From contig NZ_JAUDRJ010000003.1 in NCBI RefSeq assembly GCF_030382115.1, positions 1,883,321-1,906,548 on the forward strand: a stretch of 23,228 nucleotides of DNA. The letters are read 5' to 3'. Under the pieces are notes generated by a model. It did not search any database. It worked only from the letters and a program-made list of their open reading frames with translations, and was not told the DNA's origin. Source of the stretch: Nostoc sp. GT001. GTDB taxonomy: Bacteria; Cyanobacteriota; Cyanobacteriia; Cyanobacteriales; Nostocaceae. Shown in pieces: positions 15,803 through 22,848 of this stretch (position 1 is the stretch's first letter; each line of letters starts with the position of its first letter). The position numbers were made by a program, and so were the translations under genes.

Positions 15803-16051
15803 TTATTCCCTATCCTCTGTTTCCTGCTTTTCTGCTTCCAGAATTGCTAATAAAAGAGCTTCTTCCTGAATTTCAAACTCTTCTTCAGAAAGTTCTCCCA
15901 TATCAAAAGCAAGTTGGAGTGTAAGAAGCTGCTTGCTGAGATTTTCTTTATCATCAATTTCAGTATTGGCTTGTTCTAAAATTTTTTCCCCAAGCCACGT
16001 TACCCCCATTAATGGGCCAGTAATCGGTAGTAGTAAGAAGCGCAGAACCAT
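15803..16051 (-). CDS. gvpG: Gas vesicle protein GvpG
   Basis: This 82-residue protein matches the GvpG family. It has a hydrophobic N-terminus (LRFLLLPITGPLMGVTWLGEKI, read as two halves around GPLMG) followed by an acidic amphipathic helix with the family-typical LAFDMGELSEEEFEIQEEAL. GvpG is an accessory protein needed in small amounts for gas vesicle assembly, thought to act with GvpF/L in nucleation. It is oddly placed: it lies on the opposite strand to all other gvp genes here and is transcribed divergently from gvpN. In Anabaena-type clusters I recall it following gvpF on the same strand. No clear ribosome binding site precedes the ATG. Confidence 0.9.
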   Translation of the reverse strand: MVLRFLLLPITGPLMGVTWLGEKILEQANTEIDDKENLSKQLLTLQLAFDMGELSEEEFEIQEEALLLAILEAEKQETEDRE

Positions 16052-16114
16052 ATTAATTTACACTTGTGTAGATTTGTTACAGCTGTCTCACAAGACCGTA
16101 ATCTTGCTGATGAC

Positions 16115-16120
16115 ATTATA
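16115..16120 (-). promoter_or_regulatory. Candidate -10 box for gvpG
   Basis: TATAAT reads on the minus strand about 65 bp before gvpG. No convincing -35 hexamer was found at the normal distance, so this may be an activator-dependent promoter or chance. The 211-bp gap to gvpN must serve both divergent genes. A perfect TTGACA (16185-16190, plus strand) faces gvpN but lacks a good -10 at 17 bp. Confidence 0.3.
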
Positions 16121-16262
16121 TAAAACATTACTTAGTCTTATGTTGATGCCAAAATGGGTTGGATTTGAGTTCAGTTAAGGCTTCTTGACATCTGTATTTT
16201 ATATTTCCGATGTGCAAAAAATTACTTTTACATAAAATTATTACTTACGAGGTACTTAGAGC

Positions 16263-17435
16263 TTGACAACAGTATTAAATGCATCTCCCCAACGATTTGT
16301 CAATACCCCTGCTGTTCAACGCATCGCTCAACGTGCTTTGCGCTATCTACAGTCGGGTTTTTCAGTACATTTACGTGGTGCGGCCGGAGTCGGAAAAACT
16401 ACTCTGGCAATGCATCTAGCTGATTTGCTCAACCAGCCGATCATCCTCTTATTTGGAGATGATGAGTTTAAAACCTCAGACTTGATTGGTAATCAATTAG
16501 GTTATACCCGCAAAAAGGTTGTTGATAACTTCATCCACAGCGTTGTGAAAGTTGAAGATGAACTTCGACAACACTGGGTTGATGCCCGATTAACCCTAGC
16601 TTGTAAAGAAGGATTTACGCTGGTTTACGACGAATTCAATCGATCGCACCCGGAGGTAAATAACGTTTTACTCTCGGTACTTGAGGAGAGGTTGTTGGTA
16701 TTGCCAACAAACCAACAGCGAGCCGAGTATATCCGGGTTCATCCTAAGTTTCGGGCAATTTTAACATCAAATCCTCAAGAGTATTGTGGAGTTCATGCAA
16801 CTCAGGATGCTTTGATGGATCGTGTTATTACCATCGATATGCCTACACCTGATGAACTGAGTCAGCAGGAAATTGTAGTTCATAAAACAGGTATAGATTC
16901 TGAGAAAGCAGAAGTAATTGTCCGCTTAGTACGGACGTTTTGGAGTCGATCTGGTTCTGGACAGGGCGGTGGATTGCGTTCCTGTCTGATGATTGCCAAA
17001 ATCTGCCACGAACACGAAATTTCCGTAAACCCTGGAGATCCTAGCTTCCAAGATATTTGTGCCGATATCCTGCTTTCTCGCACGAATCAACCTCTTATGG
17101 AAGCAACTCGCCTACTGGAAGAGGTTTTAAGTGAATTTTATCATCGTATAAAAACTCAATCTCAGCCAACTGAGACAATACCAGACAGCCAAAATCAGAT
17201 TGTATTGGAACAACGAGTACCTTACGAGCATGAGGTCTACAACTACCTGTGCAATTCTCCAGGAAGGCGTTTCTCTGAATTGGCAGTAGAGTTAGGGATC
17301 GATCGCAGTCAAATTGTGGCTGCACTCAAGTCTCTCAGAGAACAGGGAGTATTAGTACAAATGCAGGGCAATGCCGAGTCGCCTAACATCTCACAAACAG
17401 TTGCTTTTGATTCTGGTCATTTAATAAACAAATGA
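16263..17435 (+). CDS. gvpN: Gas vesicle protein GvpN (AAA-type ATPase)
   Basis: A 390-residue MoxR-like AAA ATPase. Walker A is GAAGVGKT (39-46) and Walker B is LVYDEFNRS (120-128); [12 protein letters not shown] carries the sensor-1 Asn, and the [10 protein letters not shown] block contains the arginine. GvpN helps gas vesicles grow from bicones to full width. The N-terminus [28 protein letters not shown] is typical of the cyanobacterial protein. The start is TTG at 16263, supported by GAGGT about 9 nt upstream and by this N-terminus. Residues about 320-370 look like a winged-helix tail ([20 protein letters not shown]), an addition to the core ATPase. The stop overlaps gvpJ by 4 nt (ATGA). 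Confidence 0.95.
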   Translation: MTTVLNASPQRFVNTPAVQRIAQRALRYLQSGFSVHLRGAAGVGKTTLAMHLADLLNQPIILLFGDDEFKTSDLIGNQLGYTRKKVVDNFIHSVVKVEDELRQHWVDARLTLACKEGFTLVYDEFNRSHPEVNNVLLSVLEERLLVLPTNQQRAEYIRVHPKFRAILTSNPQEYCGVHATQDALMDRVITIDMPTPDELSQQEIVVHKTGIDSEKAEVIVRLVRTFWSRSGSGQGGGLRSCLMIAKICHEHEISVNPGDPSFQDICADILLSRTNQPLMEATRLLEEVLSEFYHRIKTQSQPTETIPDSQNQIVLEQRVPYEHEVYNYLCNSPGRRFSELAVELGIDRSQIVAALKSLREQGVLVQMQGNAESPNISQTVAFDSGHLINK

Positions 17436-17782
17436 GTACTAATACTAACCGGGGAGCTATCACCACATCAACTCAGGGTTCTACTTTGGCAGATATTCTC
17501 GAACGGGTTCTGGATAAAGGCATTGTGATAGCAGGAGATATTTCTATTTCCGTAGGCTCCACAGAACTGCTAAACATTCGGATTCGTTTGTTGATTTCTT
17601 CTGTTGATAAAGCCAAAGAAATTGGAATTAACTGGTGGGAGAGCGACCCCTATCTTAATAGTCAAGCTCGTTCCTTATTAACAACTAATCAACAACTTCA
17701 AGAGCGTGTTGCCAGTCTAGAAACAGAACTGCGATCGCTCAAAGCACTCAATCCTATTAATCATCAGAATGCAGGCGATTAG
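17432..17782 (+). CDS. gvpJ: Gas vesicle protein GvpJ (GvpA-related)
   Basis: This 116-residue minor gas vesicle protein has a GvpA-like core at residues 18-66: [20 protein letters not shown], then [17 protein letters not shown]. Compare GvpA in this window: [37 protein letters not shown]-terminal coiled-coil extension ([20 protein letters not shown]) separates it from GvpA. GvpJ is thought to seed or cap the wall rather than build it. It starts within the gvpN stop (ATGA) and its last 14 bases overlap gvpK, so the three genes are translationally coupled. Confidence 0.93.
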   Translation: MSTNTNRGAITTSTQGSTLADILERVLDKGIVIAGDISISVGSTELLNIRIRLLISSVDKAKEIGINWWESDPYLNSQARSLLTTNQQLQERVASLETELRSLKALNPINHQNAGD

Positions 17783-18203
17783 CAAATCAAAAGGTTCCGA
17801 TTCAGGTTTAGCGCCGTTATTACTGACGGTTGTTGAACTGATACGCCAACTCATGGAAGCTCAAGTTATTCGGCGAATGGATGCTGGCAACCTCAGCGAC
17901 AATGAGTTAGATCGAGCTGCCGAAAGCCTGCAAAAGCTTGAACAGCAGGTTGTTCAGCTTTGCGAGATATTTGATATTGATCCAGCCGATCTAAATATTA
18001 ACTTGGGTGAAATGGGAAATTTACTTCCCCAATCTGGAGGATACTACCCCGGTGAAACCTCTAGTCAGCCTTCTATTTTAGAACTTCTCGATCGCCTATT
18101 AAATACGGGTGTTGTGGTTGAAGGTGACTTGGACTTAGGACTGGCTCAGTTAAGCTTAGTTCATGCCAAGTTAAGACTAGTACTCACTTCTAAACCCCTG
18201 TAA
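17769..18203 (+). CDS. gvpK: Gas vesicle protein GvpK
   Basis: A 144-residue GvpK protein. It has the family core GLAPLLLTVVELIRQLMEAQ and VIRRMDAGNLSDNELDRAAESL, followed by DPADLNINLGEMGNLLP. Unusually, the protein continues with a GvpA/J-like segment at about 100-140 (ILELLDRLLNTGVVVEGDLD, LGLAQLSLVHAKLRLVL), as known for some GvpK proteins. GvpK is an accessory assembly factor of uncertain biochemistry. It overlaps gvpJ by 14 bp, so no gvpX lies between them, although I recall one there in Anabaena flos-aquae. The ATG at 17769 is the first in frame before the family core. Confidence 0.93.
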   Translation: MQAISKSKGSDSGLAPLLLTVVELIRQLMEAQVIRRMDAGNLSDNELDRAAESLQKLEQQVVQLCEIFDIDPADLNINLGEMGNLLPQSGGYYPGETSSQPSILELLDRLLNTGVVVEGDLDLGLAQLSLVHAKLRLVLTSKPL

Positions 18204-18239
18204 CTTTTTTATCTAAATTATTCTTGGTAAGACATTCTT

Positions 18240-18989
18240 ATGAGTTATGGCTTTTACATTTATGGAATTTTGACCTTGCCTGCTCCACAAAATTTAAATT
18301 TACAGGGCATAGATCGGCAACCTGTACAAATTAAAATTTTGGATGGTTTTGCAGTCATCTACTCCGAAGCACAGCAAGAGCGTTATTTGGCAAGCCGTCG
18401 TAACCTGCTAAGTCATGAGAAAGTCCTTGAGGAGATCATGCAAGGAGGCGATCGCAATTTACTACCCATGCAATTTGGACTTTTGATTTCAAGCTGGGAA
18501 ACGGTTTCAGAGCAATTAATTCGTCCTCATCAAGAAGAATTGACGCAATTGCTTGCGAAGTTATCGGGTTGTCGAGAAGTTAGTGTCAAAGTTTTTTGGG
18601 ATACTGAGGCAGAAATTCAGGGATTGTTAGCAGAAAATCCAAATCTCAAAACTCAAAGGGATAAGCTAGTGGGTCAACCCTTGAGTATGGAGCAAGCTAT
18701 CCAAATAGGGCAAGCCATCGAACAGGGAATGAGCGATCGCAAGCAAGGCATCATAGATGTATTTCAAGGCACGCTCAACTCCATTGCTGTCGATATGGTG
18801 GAAAATACTCCCCAAATGGACACAATGATCTACAATGCAGCCTACTTAATTCCTTGGGAAGCAGAATCGCAATTTAGCGAACACGTTGAAGCACTCGATC
18901 GTCAATTTGAAAACCGTTTGCGAATTCGGTACAACAATTTCACTGCCCCGTATAACTTTGCTCGTCTTCGATTATTGATTTCCAACTGA
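18240..18989 (+). CDS. gvpF: Gas vesicle protein GvpF (GvpF/GvpL family)
   Basis: A 249-residue GvpF/L protein. It shows the N-terminal strand YGFYIYGILTLP, DGFAVIYSE, the central LSHEKVLEEIMQGGDRNLLPMQFG block that defines the family, EVSVKVFWD, and the C-terminal motif NRLRIRYNNFTAPYNFARL. The solved GvpF structure has two domains, and the protein binds GvpA as an assembly factor or minor wall component. It starts 36 bp after gvpK with only a weak GGTAAG before the ATG. The second family member in this window (21424-22113) is clearly divergent, so the two are old paralogues. Confidence 0.93.
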   Translation: MSYGFYIYGILTLPAPQNLNLQGIDRQPVQIKILDGFAVIYSEAQQERYLASRRNLLSHEKVLEEIMQGGDRNLLPMQFGLLISSWETVSEQLIRPHQEELTQLLAKLSGCREVSVKVFWDTEAEIQGLLAENPNLKTQRDKLVGQPLSMEQAIQIGQAIEQGMSDRKQGIIDVFQGTLNSIAVDMVENTPQMDTMIYNAAYLIPWEAESQFSEHVEALDRQFENRLRIRYNNFTAPYNFARLRLLISN

Positions 18990-19338
18990 ACAGCAATATA
19001 AACTGAAAATCAAAGATTCTTAGACCTCTTGCATGGATCAGATTATGGCTATTATAGTGATTCCAAGTTAAGTGAGGTACAAAAGGAATGTTTTTAAACG
19101 CAAAGGGGCGCAGAGTCTAGCGCAAAGTTACGCAGAGGTTTACCCAATTTAGAAAGTGCAGTACTCATTACTTCAGTAGATTACGAAAGTGATTTCTCTT
19201 TAATTTGCGCCTTTGCATGAGGCATAAGATTCTTATTTTCCAACATTCATTCGTGCAAGAAGTCTATTGAAATTTTTATTTTTGTTGAAATTAAATTGTA
19301 AATTAATTTTTTCTCTACCTTTTATTTAAGTAAAATCA
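18990..19338. other. 349-bp gap between gvpF and the CDC48-like gene
   Basis: The gap is almost filled by an inverted-repeat MITE-like element (19021-19265). The remaining 70 bp before the AAA gene are very AT-rich. No gene or clear promoter is seen. The insertion probably separates transcription of gvpN-J-K-F from the downstream genes. Confidence 0.5.
19021..19265. mobile_element. MITE-like element, 245 bp
   Basis: The ends are imperfect inverted repeats of about 17-19 bp. The left begins TAGACCTCTTGCATGGAT; the right ends ATTCGTGCAAGAAGTCTA. No coding frame of note lies inside. The body holds GCGCAAAGTTACGCAGAGGT-type sequence (around 19117-19140), which is frequent between cyanobacterial genes. 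No clear target-site duplication was found. Confidence 0.6.
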
Positions 19339-21165
19339 ATGGACGACATATTTAAAGGATTTGAACAGCTATTAGAACTTGCCAAAGCTTTAGAAGAAAA
19401 AGTAGAGAAAGGGGAGTTAAAAACTTCTATTGAAATTCGGTCTCATAATCTCAGTAGTATTCCCCGGCAAGGCAATATTCCGAGAAAAACTAGTTCCAGC
19501 CGAGTCAGATCCAATTCCACCGATGCAGCTACACCAATGGATAATGTTGATGATGTCACCACCCCATCAGCTAACAAGAACTCAAAAGCTTCTTGGCAAG
19601 GTATCGGCGGCTTGGGTGATGTTCTCAAGGAAATCAGAGAATTAGTTGAAATTCCCCTTAAACGTCCAGATTTATTGGCAAAATTAGGTTTAGAGCCTCC
19701 GCGTGGGGTTTTGCTAGTTGGCCCGCCCGGTACAGGAAAAACTTTAACAGCCCGTGTTTTGGCAGAAGAGTTAGAGTTAAACTACATTGCCATCAATGGC
19801 CCAGAGGTGATGAGCAAGTATTACGGGGAAGCAGAAGCTCGTTTGCGAAGTATTTTTGAGAAAGCAACTCGTTCTGCTCCCTGCTTGATATTTATTGACG
19901 AAATTGACAGTCTCGCCCCAGATCGCAGCCAAGTGGAAGGCGAAGTTGAAAAAAGACTAGTGGCGCAGTTGCTTGGGTTAATGGATGGGTTTGCCAAAAC
20001 CGAGGGTGTAATTGTATTAGCGGCAACAAATCGTCCCGATTATCTCGATCCGGCGTTGCGTCGTCCGGGACGCTTCGATCGCGAAGTTCATTTTCGGGTT
20101 CCCGATCGCGATGGACGATTGGAAATTCTGACGATTTTGACAAGTGCTATGCCCTTGGAGACTTCGGTTAATTTAGGAGCGATCGCCGATTTGGCTGTCG
20201 GTTTTGTCGGTGCTGATATCAAAGCTCTTTGTCAGAAAGCAGCCTACATTGCCCTGCGTCGTCAAGTCCCCTCGCTCAACAGTGCCATTCCTGAGAACAT
20301 GACTATCATCCAGCAGGATTTTCTGGAAGCAATTAAGGAGATAAAACCCTCAGTTCTCAGGGATGTAGCAATTGAAGTACCGAGTGTCAGTTGGGATGAC
20401 ATTGGTGGTTTGGATAATGTTAAACAAAAACTTCAAGAATCTGTTGAAGGCGCACTCCTTTATCCCGAACTATACGAGCAAACCAAAGCCAAGCCTCCTC
20501 GTGGAATTCTGTTGTGGGGGCCGCCGGGAACGGGAAAAACATTACTTGCAAAAGCGATCGCTTCCCAAGCAAGAGCCAACTTTATAGCTGTGAATGGCCC
20601 GGAATTACTCAGCCGATGGGTAGGAGCAGCAGAACAAGCAGTCAGAGAACTCTTTCGCAAAGCTCGGCAAGCAGCTCCTTGCGTTGTGTTTATAGATGAA
20701 ATTGATACCTTAGCACCAGCAAGGGGAAGATTCACTGGTGATTCTGGAGTTAGCGATCGCGTTGTCGGTCAACTGCTCACCGAACTAGATGGGTTGCATG
20801 AATGCCCGAAAGTATTGTTAGTAGGAGCAACCAATCGTCCAGAAGCGATCGATCCTGCCTTGCTCAGAGCCGGAAGATTGGACTTACAAATCAAAATCGA
20901 TCTACCAGATCGAGCCAGTCGATTAGCTATTTTACAAGTTCACAATCTAGATCGTCCCTTGGTTGATGTCGATTTAGAAACCTGGGCAACAGTTACCGAG
21001 GGTTGGAATGGTGCAGACTTGGCTTTATTGAGCAATCAAGCTGCTTTAAGCGCAATTCGTCGATACCGCGCCCAGGGATTGAGTGACTCCAGCTTGATTC
21101 AGATTACAAATGATGATTTCCAAGTTACATATCAAATGCTTGCCAACCAGCATCAATCTCAATAG
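19339..21165 (+). CDS. CDC48-like tandem AAA ATPase
   Basis: A 608-residue two-ring AAA ATPase. D1 has Walker A GPPGTGKT (128-135), Walker B IFIDEID and arginine fingers in DPALRRPGRFDRE. D2 has GPPGTGKT (394-401), VFIDEID and DPALLRAGRLD. Both rings look catalytically complete. Relatives (CDC48/p97, VAT) unfold or extract proteins. The CDC48 N-domain is absent; instead residues 1-80 are a short helical leader (FEQLLELAKALEEKVEKGEL) and a Ser/Pro/Thr-rich linker. The leader resembles, from memory, the start of GvpH proteins. Its place between two gvpF/L genes suggests it handles gas vesicle proteins (inference). No strong ribosome binding site precedes the ATG. It is not FtsH: it lacks membrane and protease segments. 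Confidence 0.9.
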   Translation: MDDIFKGFEQLLELAKALEEKVEKGELKTSIEIRSHNLSSIPRQGNIPRKTSSSRVRSNSTDAATPMDNVDDVTTPSANKNSKASWQGIGGLGDVLKEIRELVEIPLKRPDLLAKLGLEPPRGVLLVGPPGTGKTLTARVLAEELELNYIAINGPEVMSKYYGEAEARLRSIFEKATRSAPCLIFIDEIDSLAPDRSQVEGEVEKRLVAQLLGLMDGFAKTEGVIVLAATNRPDYLDPALRRPGRFDREVHFRVPDRDGRLEILTILTSAMPLETSVNLGAIADLAVGFVGADIKALCQKAAYIALRRQVPSLNSAIPENMTIIQQDFLEAIKEIKPSVLRDVAIEVPSVSWDDIGGLDNVKQKLQESVEGALLYPELYEQTKAKPPRGILLWGPPGTGKTLLAKAIASQARANFIAVNGPELLSRWVGAAEQAVRELFRKARQAAPCVVFIDEIDTLAPARGRFTGDSGVSDRVVGQLLTELDGLHECPKVLLVGATNRPEAIDPALLRAGRLDLQIKIDLPDRASRLAILQVHNLDRPLVDVDLETWATVTEGWNGADLALLSNQAALSAIRRYRAQGLSDSSLIQITNDDFQVTYQMLANQHQSQ

Positions 21166-21390
21166 AAGGCAGGAGGCAGAGGGCAGGAGGGACAAGAGAA
21201 GAGGGTTTTAGTTAAATTTACTTTTAGTTACATAGTTCTGTTTATTTGCATCGTTCTACTTAAGTAGCTTCCGCTCTGAACTTCTACGTTTTTTGTAGTA
21301 AATATTAATACTTATTTTTGGCACAATTAAGCATAAAAATTCTTACCTCTTCCTCCTGCCCCCTGCCCCCTGCCTCCTGCCTCCTGCCTC
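21165..21390. repeat. Complementary GGCAGGAGG / CCTCCTGCC tracts
   Basis: A purine-rich tract right after the AAA gene stop (21165-21190, GGCAGGAGGCAGAGGGCAGG) faces a pyrimidine-rich tract (21352-21390) made of heptamer-like units CTGCCCC and CTGCCTC. They could pair across about 160 nt of the transcript between the AAA gene and the downstream gvpF/L gene. Such heptamer tracts are a widespread short tandem repeat class in filamentous cyanobacteria. Confidence 0.55.
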
Positions 21391-21423
21391 ATCCCAACTA
21401 CAAATATTTACGCCGTTTTACTT

Positions 21424-22113
21424 ATGTCAATATACGCCTATGCTCTTTTAGTCCCCACCGCATCACCACTTGTTCTACCTTTAGGGATGGAAAGGAATAT
21501 TGAACTAGTTTACTCTTCTGGTTTAGGTGCGATCGTAGAGTCGGAAATCTCACTGGAGGCAATACAGGCAACGGATGAGCGTTTACTTCAAGCTGTATTA
21601 AACCACGATCGCGTGATTCGAGAACTTTTTCAACAAACTCCCCTTCTTCCCCTACGCTTTGGGAGGGGTTTTACCTCGCAAGAAAAACTGCTAAATCATC
21701 TAGAAAAGCACCAAGAGCAATATCTAGAAGCCCTAACTCAGCTAGCAGACAAAGTTGAGTACACTTTAAAAATGACACCCTGTAATTTGGTTGACGATTC
21801 TGAAACTATTGATGCTAAGGGAAAAGCCTATTTATTGGCTAAAAAACAACGCTACCAAACACAGCAAGCATTTCAAACACAACAATGCCAACAGTGGGAA
21901 CTCTTGAGCCAGTTAATTCTCAAAACATATACAAATGTTATCTGTGAAACTCGACAGTCAGATGTGCGGCAAATCCACTTTTTGGCACAGCGTAACGATT
22001 CAACGCTCAGTACGCAGCAGTTTTCACTCTGGCAGGTACAATGCTCACACTGGCAATTGGCACTGAGCGAACCTCTGCCACCCTATCATTTTCTAGAAAA
22101 TACTCTCATATAA
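21424..22113 (+). CDS. Second GvpF/GvpL-family gas vesicle protein (GvpL/GvpW-like)
   Basis: This 229-residue protein shares the GvpF/L layout: IYAYALLVP at the start, IELVYSSGLGAIVES, then LNHDRVIRELFQQTPLLPLRFG, which lines up with the LSHEKVLEEIMQ..LLPMQFG block of GvpF upstream, followed by KLLNHLEKHQEQYLEALTQL. The C-terminal half is rich in Gln, and the terminal block is clearly different from GvpF. In Anabaena-type clusters a second GvpF/L protein is named GvpW or GvpL; which name applies here cannot be settled by reading. It starts with ATG at 21424 and ends about 200 bp before gvpA, on the same strand. Confidence 0.85.
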   Translation: MSIYAYALLVPTASPLVLPLGMERNIELVYSSGLGAIVESEISLEAIQATDERLLQAVLNHDRVIRELFQQTPLLPLRFGRGFTSQEKLLNHLEKHQEQYLEALTQLADKVEYTLKMTPCNLVDDSETIDAKGKAYLLAKKQRYQTQQAFQTQQCQQWELLSQLILKTYTNVICETRQSDVRQIHFLAQRNDSTLSTQQFSLWQVQCSHWQLALSEPLPPYHFLENTLI

Positions 22114-22146
22114 ATTCATAAAAAATAATATTTAAAACTTTCCCAG

Positions 22147-22183
22147 AAAAAATAAAGATGAGATAATTTTTTCTTTATTTTTT
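22147..22183 (+). terminator. AT-rich hairpin plus T-run after the second gvpF/L gene
   Basis: AAAAAATAAAGA (22147-22158) pairs perfectly with TCTTTATTTTTT (22172-22183) around a 13-nt loop. More T follow (to 22185, then TATTTTC). It lies 34 bp after the stop codon. The stem is nearly all A-T, so it is a weak terminator at best. It would separate the accessory genes from the strongly expressed gvpA unit. Confidence 0.4.
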
Positions 22184-22262
22184 TTATTTTCTTATATTTA
22201 TCTTATATTTTTGGGAACACTAAACCCAGGAAGAATAAAACACATTGTGTAAGTTTTACCTA

Positions 22263-22279
22263 CTGCTCAATCAGAGCAG
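22263..22279 (+). promoter_or_regulatory. Hairpin in the gvpA leader
   Basis: CTGCTC (22263-22268) and GAGCAG (22274-22279) form a perfect 6-bp stem with a 5-nt loop, 39 nt before the gvpA ATG. In a highly expressed mRNA such a leader hairpin may stabilise the 5' end. It could also be a DNA dyad for a regulator. GAGAG follows about 10-15 nt before the ATG as a possible ribosome binding site. Confidence 0.35.
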
Positions 22280-22317
22280 GATGAAATCAATAATTAGAGT
22301 TGTGAGAGTAAAAGAAA

Positions 22318-22539
22318 ATGGCTGTTGAAAAAGTTAACTCATCTTCAAGTCTGGCTGAAGTTATTGACCGCATTTTGGACAAAGGAATTGTAGTTGATGC
22401 TTGGGTACGTGTTTCTTTAGTTGGTATTGAACTGCTATCAATAGAAGCTCGGATTGTGATTGCTTCAGTTGAAACTTACTTAAGATATGCCGAGGCAGTT
22501 GGTTTAACATCTCAGGCTGCTGTTCCATCTGCTGCTTAA
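22318..22539 (+). CDS. gvpA: Gas vesicle structural protein GvpA
   Basis: This 73-residue protein is the main wall protein of the gas vesicle. The highly conserved core is present in full: [20 protein letters not shown], then [20 protein letters not shown], then [14 protein letters not shown]. It folds as helix-strand-strand-helix and polymerises into ribs; the inner face is hydrophobic. Length and the Ala/Pro-rich tail (AAVPSAA) are as expected for cyanobacteria. Only one copy lies in this window, just before gvpC, as in Calothrix and Anabaena. It is expected to be far more strongly expressed than its neighbours. Confidence 0.98.
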   Translation: MAVEKVNSSSSLAEVIDRILDKGIVVDAWVRVSLVGIELLSIEARIVIASVETYLRYAEAVGLTSQAAVPSAA

Positions 22540-22617
22540 CACCACATTAGAAAAAGCGAGTCTTTATGGCTTCTAAGCTGATGCGCGTCTAAAGTATATA
22601 AACACTCTTGATGGTCG

Positions 22618-22670
22618 TTGACTGATGATTGTTGACAGTTAACTCTTAACGGTTAACAATCATTAGTTAA
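22618..22670 (+). terminator. Long stem-loop between gvpA and gvpC (partial terminator/attenuator candidate)
   Basis: 22618-22636 pairs with 22652-22670 (19 pairs, three of them G-U). After one A/G mismatch, GTTAA (22638-22642) pairs with TTAAC (22646-22650) around a CTC loop, giving 24 pairs in all. It lies 79 nt after the gvpA stop. No T-run follows, so it may work as an RNA-stability hairpin or attenuator rather than a simple terminator. The GTTAAC/GTTGAC pattern is also a common repeat type in cyanobacteria. Confidence 0.5.
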
Positions 22671-22699
22671 ATGTACAAATTAAATGCGTAACAGCCTAT
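22670..22699 (+). repeat. Dispersed repeat, copy 2 (CAAATTAAA..AACAGC type)
   Basis: This matches 15719-15748 at 24 of 30 positions in direct orientation. It directly abuts the gvpA-gvpC hairpin, which suggests that repeat insertions have shaped this spacer. Confidence 0.6.
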
Positions 22700-22848
22700 T
22701 TAATATAGGACTCATATTTGATTTTTGAACAAAACTCAGTACACCTTTATTCCTTCTTTCCAGTAAAGAGTCTCTTACCTTTACGAGTGATTCAGAAATT
22801 AAATCTGATTGCTATATTTCTAGTTAACAAAATAGGAGATATCATCTG

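Larger units (their letters stand above)
22540..22848. other. 309-bp gvpA-gvpC spacer
   Basis: No gene is visible. It holds a long hairpin (22618-22670), then a dispersed repeat copy (22670-22699), a GGACTCATATTTGATTTTTG stretch (about 22709-22728) that resembles the end of a known MITE class, and the gvpC ribosome binding site (AGGAG, 22834-22838). Confidence 0.5.

Noticed and set aside
19339..21165. FtsH-type protease
   Set aside because: It has two AAA rings with CDC48 motifs, no transmembrane helices and no HExxH zinc protease motif.
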